From: Eutypella sp. D-1 | Lineage: Eukaryota > Ascomycota > Sordariomycetes > Xylariales > Diatrypaceae | Direction: 5' to 3' | Assembly: GCA_023313575.1 (NCBI GenBank) | Contig: JAJTTP010000014.1 | Span: 310,001 to 374,000 of the forward strand | Length of the DNA stretch: 64,000 nucleotides | Part shown: positions 44,479 to 56,135 of the stretch, piece after piece | How positions within the stretch are numbered: the first letter of the stretch is position 1 | How the letters are laid out: each line of letters opens with the position of its first letter | Translations under genes and position numbers: made by a program | Notes under the pieces: model-generated | Database searches by the model: none | Seen by the model: the letters and a program-made list of their open reading frames with translations, nothing else | What the model was told of the DNA's origin: nothing

Positions 44479-45800
44479 TGAGCTAGAATGGGGACTAGTT
44501 AAAGCCGCGTCTATGCCTCCCGGGAATGTAGAGAGGGCTTTTTAACGTCTATGAGCTACGATGGAAATGTCGACCTAGGGACCTCTGCTACTGCTATCTA
44601 AGAAAAAAAAAACATCCCCGAAGCGATAATGGCATGATGAATAGGATTACAGAATTGAGTGCTTACGACTCCAGGTGGCGGAGCATCACATCATTGTTCC
44701 TGGCGCCATGTTCTTTCTCGCCTAGTTCCCCGGCGGTCCGGGTCTTCGGGCGGGCCGGATGGGACCGGCCGGGACTGGAGCTCATGACCAGCCTACCTAC
44801 CTAATCTACCTACCTAGAGCTCTAGGTCCTTACTCATTATCACGTAAATGCTACTTATGACGCGCACGCCCAAGCAGACAGGGATTTAAGCGGGTAGTAA
44901 GCACACGGGCACACCGGCCCTACGCAAGCTACTCTACTTTTACACTGAAACCCCTGTTTTATTGTATGTGGAGCAGGTCATTCGATAAATCTACTACTTC
45001 GCTACGTAAAACGGCTACCTATAGACTTAAACAAAATCAGGTTATACCTAGAAATATACGCGCAAACGCGATATCCTTTAATAGATAACATTTTGAACGA
45101 GGTCACTTATGACAAGAGTTACAGGATCCACATACAATAAAACAGGGGTTCGAGTGTATAAGGATGTAAAGTTTGTAGGCATACGAGGATTGCAGAAACG
45201 ATATCCCTAATAGGTTATATATGTGTCTACCCAGGTAGTATATATGCATGTAACCATTGACTGATTAATCGGTAAGAGCACATGCAGTTACTGGGAGTAA
45301 GGTGGGGAAGGGCTATGTATGGCCTAAGATGTGTGGTTCCACTCCACTCCACTTCACTCCACCTAAATCCGTCAAGCTAAACCTTGACTGACACCTTCTA
45401 GTTTATGTAGATAGACGAGATAGACAATTTAGAACCTCGGGCGACCTCAGCTATCGATTACTCTAAGTACTCTTTATAAAGCTCTCTCTCCCTTATCTAT
45501 CTACCTCGTATCTACTCCGTACCTATGACAAACATCTGAATCCCGGATTACACTTCCCGTCACCTACTCTGAGTAACTCCAACAAACCGAAGACGTGACA
45601 CGAAACTCCTCGAGCTCCTTTAACTTCTTTTTCCCTATGTATGTATGATGGGTGCGTAGTAAGGCTTCCTCATGCATACGACATACGAGCAGCGCCAGTG
45701 TTTCGAGGGAAGAGATAAAGAGAGAGAGAAGAGATAGAGTGATAGATTGAGGACGTGCTTTCTATAGGTGGTGGTGTGTGCGTCGTTTTATGAATAAGAT
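44479..45800. other. Intergenic region with inverted-repeat element
   Basis: No gene. Contains a GGCCGG-rich palindromic patch (44740-44778), ACCTACCTAC microsatellite words (44790-44815), an inverted-repeat element at 44942-45157 and a CCACTCCACTC tract (45340-45362). The end is the 5' leader of the UBTD-like gene, rich in GAGA (45715-45740). Confidence 0.5.
44942..45157. mobile_element. Inverted-repeat (MITE-like) element
   Basis: The 31 bases at 44942-44972 (core CCCCTGTTTTATTGTATGTG) recur in inverse orientation at 45127-45157 with two mismatches. They enclose about 154 bp of AT-rich sequence without coding capacity. Similarity weakens just outside the arms, so the true ends may lie slightly further out (about 44930-45170). 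The arms differ from those of the 30.2-kb element, so this is a separate family. Target-site duplications were not identified. Confidence 0.55.
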
Positions 45801-47320
45801 ATGGTAAGTTGTTTGATCATCGTCATCGTCAATTGATAGAAAAAATACATACATCATAATTAGTGCTTGTTATCGTATGTGGAAAATCGAAGGGCAGATG
45901 TGTACGGATAGGTTGGTGGATGGGCTGGATGGCTGGATGGATATTTCATAACCAGTATTTATTGCCTTTGGCTAGTCGCTGATCTCGAATCTCTCGAAAA
46001 CGTACAGGGCTGCTGCTTCTCGCGCCCAACAGGCCCGAACGCCCCGTACCCGGGCGGCGCCTCGTCTCGCGCCATCAACTCACCTCCACCTCCTATCCTC
46101 CGCCCCTCCACCGCAGAAGACGGAAATAGTATCAACGGTGTCGCCAATGCCTCATCAACTACCCGGGTAGCCACCGCCGCCGCAGCTACGGGGAGATCGC
46201 GACCCCGTCGAGCCCATGAGGAAGACGAAGAGGACGAGGACGAGGATGAAGAGGAACAACGCCACCGCCACCACCACCATAACCGTCGAAGACGGCACCG
46301 AGATCGGCCACGGGAACGAGAACACAGGAGGGAGCGGCCGCTTTCTGAACACATTGACAAGCCCCTACGCCGCCATCGATGGACGGCACGCAAGCGACCC
46401 TGGACCCGGACCGCCCTCGACACCGAGCGCGCCGACTTCTTCGACACCCGCGTCACCGGTCGCCCGGAGGTCTGGCAGGTCATCAGGACCGCGCTCGAAG
46501 TTCTATGGGAGGCCGATCTAAGGCGGGCGGCAGCGCGGAGCGAGCGGCTGCAGCAGGCAGCTGGACGGGGGGATGGGAATCATGGCGGAGATCATGATTC
46601 GGACACGGATGCAGACGACGAGGACGAGAGCCTCGCGACCGCACAAAGCATACTCCAGGCCGCCGAGGTGACGCTGCCGACCGGCAACCTAGCAAATGGC
46701 GTCTACGACCCCTTAGGAAACCACTATGCCCTGCCCGAGTGGATCGTCTGCGACCCGGTCAATATCGCCGAGGACAGCGGTGCACGGGGGGCTCACCGAA
46801 AAACGGGCGAGGATGAGGCCGGGGACCTCAAGGACAGCGAGGAGGAAGACGACGACGACGAGGCGGCGCTGCGCCGCCGAGAGGAGAAGGGCAAGGCCGT
46901 CGCTAATGTCCGTGATACCGTCAAGGTCATCGCGCGCTTGAGCGAGAATGGCCAGGACGTCGTGCTACGCGTGGCCCTCGATGAGAGCGTCCGCAGCGTT
47001 GCGAGGAAGGTAGTCGAGGATGCCGGGGTGAGTTTTGTCTTGTTTTGCCCTCACTTCCCTCCCACTTTTTAAACCCCTCCACAGCCCACCCATCATCAAT
47101 TAACCCACTATCCCCCACCCCTTCCCCCCCATTTTTCCATCTTCTTTGGGCCCGGAGCAATGGGAGATCTTCGTGTGTGACTAACAACAAGTGTCAGCTC
47201 CCACCTTCGAAGCGCATCCGCCTCGCCTATATGGGAAGGATCCTCAAGGAGAACGGGTCCCTGCAGGCCCAGGGCTGGCAGAAGGGCCACGTGGTCAACG
47301 CCCTCGTCTTTAACCAGTAG
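45801..47320 (+). CDS. Ubiquitin domain-containing protein, UBTD1/2 (DC-UbP)-like
   Basis: Three exons, 45801-45803, 46008-47027 and 47198-47320, give 381 aa. The first coding exon is only the ATG, directly followed by GTAAGT. After splicing the protein starts MGCCFSRPTGPN, an N-myristoylation/palmitoylation-like start shared with UBTD proteins. Next come a disordered, charged region (Arg/His/Glu runs), then the UBTD N-terminal domain (DFFDTRVTGRPEVWQVIRTA, near residues 152-171, and GVYDPLGNHYALPEWIV). An acidic linker leads to a C-terminal ubiquitin-like domain (VIARLSENGQDVVLRV, then RIRLAYMGRILKENGSL). Human relatives link E3 ligases and deubiquitinases; a similar adaptor role here is inferred. 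Antisense open frames across the repeats are shadows. Confidence 0.87.
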
Positions 47321-49015
47321 CATAGGTTGGATGGCGAGGTCGCTGCACCATCGTCGATGGGCCCACCATTGCCACCGCGCCGAGCACCCGGGTCGTGCCC
47401 TGCCGCAGACGTGCCGCCATCGGGGGCTGCGTCCAGAAGGTCCTCGATCGCGCGGATTTCACGCCTAATGCGCATACCCCTAGGCTCCCGTCGAAGGAGG
47501 GGGCCTAGCTCTCTCCGCGCCGGTGCCGCATCCGCTCCCGGTTCTTATATGGCAGTCTAGGACGATAGCCAGACGGCTCACACCGGGCGCTTTGATATGT
47601 CACTGGCGACATACCCAACGTCGCCCTTGATATGATGGTGTCGCGTTACGTCGGAAGTCTACCATGTGCTACTTTATTTCAACTTACTCTACATTCAGTC
47701 ATGGCATCCAGGGAACATGATTATCGACGGACTGCTACTACCCACATCATTCGAAGCGACCGCCCAAATCACACACAACTACGCATACCCTAACCCGGGC
47801 AGTGGCAGTATCCAACCTGCTTGCTCGCTTGCTTAACGTTTTTTCCCCTCTCGGCGTTACAAATACCATTGGCTCGGCATTTTGTTTGTTTTGTTTGCTT
47901 CTTCTTTTTTTCTTTGCATCCTTCGACAGTTGGACTATCGGCATTCTCTCTATATACCCCCTTATCTTTTTGTTTTCCTCTTTCTTGCTTGCTTGTTTTG
48001 GCCAGGGACTTAGGTATCATGTTGTGGCCACACATCACCAACAAGCCTACGTACCGCCTACATTCGGTGGACCTTTTGCTTTTTTGGCCCTCGAACATTA
48101 GAACTGAAGAGGGATTGATAGGAACTTTGGGTGGAAGGGTTTAGTTTACGGGGCAGTGAATTATCTCGTAGCCGACCGTACCATCCTGCGCGGCACGGTA
48201 TACAAACCCACCCGGTCAAAGGAAGGCGGCGGCAGAGCGCGGGGGGGGGGCTTTCCTTTTTTTGGCCTTTACTATTACTATAGAACGAATGCACGTCAAG
48301 TCGCATGTGCGTACATACGTACGCATACTTGCATGCATACGGAATAATTATATGCGCAGATGCTCACTAGGCCGTGTTTTGGTACCCCTTATGTGGATTT
48401 CGGAATCGGGCTTTATGATGGAGAGTCGGCCTTGATACGGGGGGGGGCTGGCACCCTCCGAGGCAAATCGCCGCCGCCGCCGTAGTGATATTGCTTAGTG
48501 CCGGCACGACTTAACGCTGCGTCCCATCCGTAACTAGGGCGCATGAGTTCAAATACCGCGATCCATTGCAACATCGACAACCTGTTGAGGATATTCAGAA
48601 GTAGTAATGTTACATCCAGAAGATTATATCATACCCAGGCACTCCGTTCATGAACTGCGTACTAGAGCTGCTAGGTACTATAGTAACAATCTAGGTAGCA
48701 TTGCCAGACTTTTAATTGGTTGAGCGAAGTAGTACCATCCCTGTCCAATGACCAGGGTTAAGTCGCTATGATCCACCTAAACCAGCCAATTATAAACACT
48801 CAAATTTCTATTACCAGCTCCGACGCCGGCATTCGCAAAAAAAATGAAGCTATCGACAATCTTGAACTTCCACAACATCAAGAATCAGATACATAGTAAT
48901 ATTCTCCAGTCATCCTCCGAATATTTGTACCTGCTGGTTTTTATTGCTTTTGTCCAACCCGGAACTGGCCCTCCCTGACATGATCAACGCCATTGTCCGG
49001 TTATAACCGTCTATC
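47321..49015. other. Intergenic region
   Basis: 1.7 kb with no supported gene. Contains a run of 10 G at 48241-48250, a shorter G run near 48440, and TGCATACG words near 48310-48340. The frames at 47790-48144 are low-complexity (Phe/Lys-rich shadows of T-rich DNA). Confidence 0.45.
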
Positions 49016-51748
49016 ATGGCTGCTCTTGTATGTCTCTGTACCTCCTCCAATTGACCGGCTTCTGCCCTTTTTTTCCTTTGGCTACTATATTGCCGCTTGA
49101 TTTCACTATCCCCCCCCTCCCCAAGAACCCTAGCTCACGTCGGTTTTCTTCCAGCGGAGAGCCATCGCTCTCAATGCCGTCGCCGTCGCGCGGTTACAGT
49201 CTCGGACCCTGACTGCCCGCTCTCGATCGCACCCCGCAGCTGCGTTCCAGTTGCGCGCATACACCTCTACCAGTCCCCGTCGGCAACATGCCTTCCACTC
49301 ACAGCTCGAAAGCACCCCCGATGCCGCCGCCATCCTCTCGTCCCAGAAGCCCGCCGCCGCCCCGGCGACCCCGCAGACCCTGACGGAGAAGATCGTCCAG
49401 CGCTTCGCCGTCGGGCTCGGCCCTGGGAAGAAGGTTAAGGCCGGCGACTACGTCACGATAGCGCCGCATCATTGCATGACGCACGACAACACCTGGCCGG
49501 CCGCCTTGAAGTTCATGGCGATCGGCGCTACCAAGATCCACGACAACCGCCAGGTCGTCATGACCCTCGACCACGATTTGCAGAATAAGTCCGAGTCCAA
49601 TCTGGCGAAGTACAGAAATATCGAGGAGTTTGCTCGCAAGCATGGTGTCCGCTTCTACCCTGCGGGCCGGGGCATCGGCCACCAAATTATGGTAGAAGAA
49701 GGTGGGTGAAATGATATCCATCACTCCCTCGCGCTCGATGGAGGGCCTTTTTTTTTCCTTTTTTAACACATCGATAGGATACGCCTGGCCCGGAACCCTC
49801 ACCGTCGCGAGCGACAGTCATTCTAACATGTACGGGGGTGTATCCAGTCTCGGCACCCCTATTGTTCGAACAGATGCAGCCAGCATCTACGCTACCGGCC
49901 GTACTTGGTGGCAGGTACCTCCGATCGCCAAGATCACCTTGACTGGTGTCCTTCCCCCAGGTGTCACCGGTAAGGACGTGATCGTTGCTCTGTGCGGTCT
50001 CTTCAACCAGGATGAGGTTCTGAACCATGCCATTGAATTCACCGGCTCCGAACAGACCATGGCAAGCATCCCTATCGATGACCGCCTGACCATTGCCAAC
50101 ATGACCACCGAATGGGGCGCCCTGAGCGGTAAGCCCATAGTGAATGGGGAAAAAATGAACATTAATATGGCAGTCACTAATATACGAACGTAGGATTATT
50201 CCCTGTCGATGACAAGCTCATCTCCTGGTACCGCGCCAAGGCGACTCTGGCCGCCATGTCCGATAGCTCTAGTTCCTCCCTACAGGAACGCATCAACCAC
50301 AAGCGCATTGACGAGATCGCGGAGAACCGGCTGGTCGCCGACCCTGGCGCCACGTATGCCAAGGAATACTACCTCAACCTGGCTACTCTCTCCCCCTTCG
50401 TCGCCGGTCCCAACTCCGTCAAAATCGCCACCCCAGTGAATATCCTCGAGACTCAGAATATCCCTCTGGACAGAGCCTAGTAAGTAACCCCCGCCCTCGC
50501 ACTCCCGGATTTGCCAATCAGTACCAAAGAAGGGAGCAATGCAAGTTGACTCGCGAGTGAACCAGTCTCGTCTCCTGCACGAATTCGAGGGCTTCCGATA
50601 TCAGTGCCGCCGCGCGCGTCTTCCGCGAGGCTGCCGCGAACGGCAAGCCCGCCAAGATCGCCCCCGGCGTCAACTTCTACATAGCCGCTGCTTCCCTCCC
50701 TGAACAGCGGATTGCGGAGGAGGCCGGGGACTGGCAAGTCCTGCTCGACGCTGGCGCCCAGGCACTGCCGTCCGGTTGCGGTCCGTGTATAGGCCTGGGC
50801 ACTGGGTTATTAGAGGACGGCGAGGTCGGCATATCCGCGTCGAACAGGAACTTCAAGGGTCGCATGGGCTCCACGTCCGCCAAGGCCTACCTCGCCAGCC
50901 CCGAAGTAGTCGCCGCCAGTGCGATCCAGGGCAAGATTGCCGGCCCGGGCTGGTACCAGAAGCCCGAGGGCGTTGAGAAAGTCATCATTGGCGAGGGAAG
51001 CGGCGATCACGTCGCCGATAAGGCTCTGTCCATCGAGGACGCCCTCGACAAGATCATCGGCGAGGCCGAGAGCCTGATCACCAGTGCGGAGGGCGCAGCC
51101 GCCGGCAGCGCGGAGTCATCATCAACCACTACCACTGCCACCGCAGCGGAAGACGAGGCCCTGACGGAGATCCTGCCCGGATTCCCCGAGAAGGTCGAGG
51201 GGGAGATCGTGTTCTGCGACGCGGACAACATCAACACGGACGGGATCTACCCAGGGAAGTACACGTACCAGGACGACGTGACGCGGGAGAAGATGGCGGA
51301 GGTGTGCATGGAGAACTACGACCCAGCGTTCCGGACGACGGCGCGGGCGGGCGACATTCTGGTAGCGGGGTTCAACCTCGGGTGCGGGTCGTCGCGGGAG
51401 CAGGCCGCGACCGCGATCCTCGCGAAGCAGATCCCCCTCGTGGTCGCCGGCAGCTTCGGCAACATCTTCAGCCGCAACAGCATCAACAACGCGCTCATGG
51501 GCGTCGAGGTGCCCCGCCTCGTCCGCCGCCTGCGCGAGACCTTCCCCCGCGACGATAAGTCGCCTCCCGTCTTGACGTGCCGTACCGGCTGGCGCCTCCT
51601 CTGGGATATCCGCCGCTCCAAGGTCGTCGTCACCGAGGCCGACGGCTCCTCCTGGGAACAGAAGGTCGGCGAGCTGCCCTCCAATGTCCAGGACATCATC
51701 GCCCGCGGCGGCCTCGAGAAGTGGGTCAAGGCCCAGATCGAAGTCTAA
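49016..51748 (+). CDS. LYS4: Homoaconitase, mitochondrial
   Basis: 4Fe-4S hydro-lyase that interconverts homocitrate, homoaconitate and homoisocitrate in the fungal alpha-aminoadipate lysine pathway. Five exons, 49016-49027, 49155-49701, 49778-50128, 50194-50479 and 50566-51748, in phase, 792 aa. The first exon is only 12 nt (MAAL). An Arg/Ala-rich mitochondrial presequence follows ([19 protein letters not shown]). Core blocks are [33 protein letters not shown], and the cluster-binding cysteines in [10 protein letters not shown] and [10 protein letters not shown] low-complexity linker (Ser/Thr/Ala) precedes the C-terminal swivel domain, with [20 protein letters not shown], a homoaconitase rather than aconitase signature, and [16 protein letters not shown]. 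Confidence 0.95.
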
Positions 51749-52288
51749 GGGGCGGGAGGGAAAGGTTAAAGTGGCTGTTATGGTTATGAGGGTTGACGCG
51801 CCGGAAAGAGGAAATTGTGTTGGGTATGGGGGGGGGCGGGGTTTGGGCGGATAATCGGCTTGGTGAACCTGAGTTTCATGGAGTACAAAACGTAAATACG
51901 CGGGTATGAATATGATTAGTTTATGAAATGCGCCGTTTGGTTTTTTTTTATTAAAAATCCACCAGTCTAGAAAACAATTGCCCGATCTCCTCTACCATTA
52001 GCAGGAAATACTCTTTCGATGACGGTTTTCAGATTCCCAAGTAGCTACCAACCCTATGCCCGTATACATACAGGTCGCTGCGCTTTCGGAGCTGAGTTGG
52101 CATCCACATTACTCTAAACCCATATTTAATGAGCCAGCGAGGTCTACGGAGGTTCTGTGTGGCAGTCCGGTGGTAGAGGCATAGGTGTAAAAAAAATCAT
52201 GCCTCTATAACCTTGTATCCTAATCACATTCTTGATGCTGCGGCGCCTTCATTTCCACGATAGCTCCTGTCGCCAACTACGTAATTCC
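51749..52288. other. Intergenic region between convergent genes
   Basis: 3' flanks of homoaconitase and the DUF4238 gene. A GGGGGG-rich patch lies near 51828. No gene was recognised. Confidence 0.5.
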
Positions 52289-54783
52289 CTATCCGACAGG
52301 AGGGGTAGGGTAAGTAATTTCGAAGAAGACGGTCGCCATCTTTTTGAGCAAAGGGGCATCCATCTTGGTGGTGCCGATGGCCCCCTTGAATTTCGGACGC
52401 ACCTTAATGCGCGTCAGGACCTCGATCTTGTCCTCGTCGTCGTAGAAGGGATTGTCGAACCCCGTACCGCGGTGCAGCTGTCGCTCTACGATAAGTCTCT
52501 CCTGCTCCCTTGCTAGCTCTTCGATCTCGGGGATGCCTAGTTATGCGCTTAGGTTAGCTTCGCTCCGAACTATTTAGTGACAAGCTGTAGTTTCTTACCA
52601 CATTCCCTAATTTTGCCTGCAGCCTCTTCGTCAGTGGAAAATCACCCATGGCTGTATATAACTGTGACACCTACCTGGCCCGAAAAGGAACTTCCGAGTA
52701 CGGAAGATTTGGATCCTCGCGCTTGGCGTGGTAGGCTTCACATTCAGCCAGGGGTTCAAGGTGGGTTTCTTCATCTTATCGATTTTGTTCATCGTGGTGT
52801 CATAAACCAAGCGGTTCAGAACCGCCCCTTGCGTCAAGCGACACGCGGCTGTCAGATAGTCAACGACCGTCATAGATACCCGAGGCTTGACTCGTAGCAT
52901 TTCTCTGGGGGGTTGGTTCGATCGCGCTTCGCTACTTACCTTCAGCCATGATGTTCTCCGGCGCGTCGCGGGCAATCTGCTCTATATCGACGGTCCCTTT
53001 TGGTACATCGAGTTCGCCATGGTACATGTGCATCATCTCGATTCGCTGGCAGTAGTGCCACACCCGGCTCGGCGGGAGCTGCATATATGCGTCTGCCAGG
53101 AGCTCCCTATTGCGCTCCCGAATATACTCCGGCACTCCATGGGACCACGAGTCGATTTTGATGCGCAGCTGCAGCATCCTCCGACTCTGTTCCATATCGT
53201 ATAGAAGTGTATCAGGGTTTCCGCCTGCATGCCCGTCTCAGTGTTAAGCCTAGAATGAGCGAGAGGCATGCCATACCCAGCATCGTATATATAGGCGTGG
53301 AGCCCGATAGCGCCTCGTCATCTGACGAGGTGTCTTCTGCTAATGAGTCCGCAAATTTCGCACATATCTCTTTAAATGCCTCGTTCATGAGTCTCATCTT
53401 CGCGGCGTCCGTAAGCGGAATTTGAAAAGCTGGCGACTCGTCCCAGACGGGGGTTGCGGACGATCCCATAGAGCTCATAAGTGCGGCGAGATTCCTAAGC
53501 AGTTTCAATCTTGCCTCTTTATCCTGGCCTACCACCCGCTTCCCGTATTCGCACGGCTCCGTCATGTACCACTCTAGCGTCTTCAAGAAGCTGTCTCTGG
53601 TCTGGAATATCATCCTCGTGCAGAATCGCGCATTGTCGAACATGAAGTTGTTGATCTTGTTTACGTGATCCGTGCCGATCTGGAAGAAGCGAAAGCAGAA
53701 TTTGTCATCCTTCTGCTTTGTGGGGTCGCTCCTGGTCAATTCTAGTCGGCCGTTTACCATTTCACTATAGTTGTTGCGTGCCTTAGTGATAGGCAGATCT
53801 GCCAATGTAGACTTCGTCCCGGGCACAAACTCATCGTCGACAGCCATCTTGCGCCAGAAGTCTCGCTCCTCTTTGACCTCCGCATTTGCATCCTCTTCTG
53901 GGACAGGTATCAGAAAGCTCCTTAACACTATCATGAGCTTCGGGGAGACCGGTGCGAACTCGTGAAAATTAACCCAGGAGCTCTCCTTGGCCTTTCCACT
54001 TGCTGGGTCGTGCACGTACGTGTTCGCGCCTTCGTACACGTTATAACTATTGTCGGTAAGCACGAACTCGTCGGTCGCGTCCGCGGGCGTACAGATCGCC
54101 ATGTACATCTGCTGGACGTGGTTGATGAACCAGGCAGCATCACCCGGGTACACCTGGTCGATGAGCTTACGTATCCACTCGTTCTCGGCGTCCATGTCGA
54201 GTTCCGCAAAGGTCTTGATGTTGTTGAACCACACGTCCACGGGCCGCTCAAACCCATTCTCGCGCATGTACGCGCGGAGCTGCTCCCGGTCGTTCTGGTC
54301 GTAGTCGGCGGCGTTGACGAAGTAGAACCTCCGGTGAAAAGTCGAGCCCCGGTACTTCAGCAGGAACAGGAACTTGCGGATGCGGTTCCTCTCGTCTCGT
54401 GTGAGCCACAAGCCCGAATCGCCGCTCTCTAAGGACTTGACAATCTTGCGGAAGATGGGGCTCGCCTTACTCTCCAGCTGGCCAAACAGGCTCTCGATGT
54501 ACCGTTGCTGCTTCTCCGTGGGCTGGCTCGTGTCCTGGTACATGTCATTGATGCCCAGGACTCTCTTTACTGGCGACTCCTCAATCACCAGGGGCTCGGC
54601 AGTCAGATTGACGTTGTTGACAACCAGGTCCCCGGGATGTATCCTGGCGTCTTTCTTCTTCGGCCTTTTCTGCCGCTTGGCGCCATTTTTAGGGGGCTTG
54701 TACGGATGCGCGAAGTTACTTAGCAAGAATTGCGGGACGAAGTGCTGGTATTCAGGTCGAGGTGTGCTCGACGAAGCCGCCAT
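52289..54783 (-). CDS. DUF4238 domain protein with C-terminal extension
   Basis: Proposed exons on the minus strand: 54783-53277, 53224-52940, 52902-52675, 52625-52599 and 52536-52289, in phase, 764 aa. The N-terminal DUF4238 region opens EYQHFVPQFLLSNF and continues with YIESLFGQLESKASPIFRKI, RNRIRKFLFLLKYRG and FNHVQQ-like helices; the family function is unknown. Exon 2 supplies a helical block (LQLRIKIDSWSHGVPEYIRE) that fungal DUF4238 proteins also have. The last exons read KPTLNPWLNVKPT, then EIEELAREQERLIVERQLHR and FDNPFYDDEDKIEVLTRI. The introns at 52903-52939 (37 nt) and 52626-52674 (49 nt, with its CTGAC close to the acceptor) are very short, so the 3' part is less certain than exons 1-2. 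Confidence 0.72.
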
Positions 54784-56135
54784 TTGCACTACGATAGCCG
54801 AGAAAATATCCCGCTGGAGTTTGAAAGGGATAAGTTAAATGTCATGCGACTATCACGAAACGTTTATAGCCCACTCCCCAAATGCAATCCCGTTGATTGG
54901 AGATGCCTGGTCAATGCTAACCCCGCGTTGTCATCCTTGAGACAGGTAACCCACCCAAATTCCATTGGCCGATTTTTGCCCAGCATTGTATGATTCGGTT
55001 GATCTTGATAAACGTACAATGCGACCAAGCAGGAGTACGCATCTTACAGGATATCACAGTCAGACTAGTCAGCAGCAACCACAACAGTAAGAGAACACCA
55101 CCGCCATATGCATCCCCACCGTGTCACCCGCTCAGGTTGATTATGTGTTTAGGCTCCCCTCTACGTACAGTGAGAGAGAGAGAATGTGTGCGTGCTGTTT
55201 TTACCCGGCAGCCGACCGTGCCTACTCCATACATCGCTGCGCATGGCTTAAATTCTAACCGAGTCTGGTTATAAGGATGAATATAAGTAATAGATAAGTT
55301 GCATTATTTACAGTCGAAGCCGCTAGACCTTCTGGGGCCCCTTCCTTACAGTCTTCATCCTCACCCTCTCGGTTCGGGCGCCGTGAGAAGCCATGGATGC
55401 ATGTCAGTGTGTACAATCCAGATAGGCGTGGTGGTCATAGATCAGTTGTAATTATTCCACTCGGGGTGGGGCTGAATCCAATCTATTATGCAATGCAATC
55501 CCTCAATCTTATAGTATGGAAGGACATAGCGCTCACTGTCTTGTATCGTATTTTTTCGACCTGAAACGCTTATAGGACCACCCCCATATGGATATCGATT
55601 TGGGCTACCAGCTGGCACCAGAATGATCGCAATCCATCCCTTTTAATCGCACCTAGTCAATTACACCTATTGCAGCCTGTTATTGACACTATACCGTGTC
55701 GCAGCCTATTATACAATCGATACGGCGTTTTGTAGGCGATACCTGCGGGAGTTATAAAGACGTCGCCGGTCTTACTGTCGAGCTTGCCCGTAAGCATTGG
55801 CGTCGGGGTCCTCGACCACGCTAAAGCGAACAACAACGTCTATCATTTATAAGTAGTGGTATAACTATGATTATGAGATCCATATACATTAAGTTTCAAG
55901 ATAGTTAAGCCATGCGCGCATACTTTGTGACATGGTAAAGGATGTTCATTCTCTAACTAGGGTTATTGATCGCAGTAACCACAATGCCAGTAATATCAAA
56001 ACATTTGCCGACCCATGACTTAGTACTAATCAATAATCATCAATCTGCCCCGTTGCCCATCCAATACTGAATGGCCTTTTCATAGTCAAGCTGTAGAAAG
56101 CCTCTTCTGTCGCCTCGAAGACACTGCCGTACTTA
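54784..56135. other. Intergenic region, AT-rich
   Basis: No supported gene. The DUF4238 promoter is at the left end. A degenerate duplication, GCAGCCTGTTAT / GCAGCCTATTAT, occurs at about 55672-55712. No mobile element could be delimited. Confidence 0.45.
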
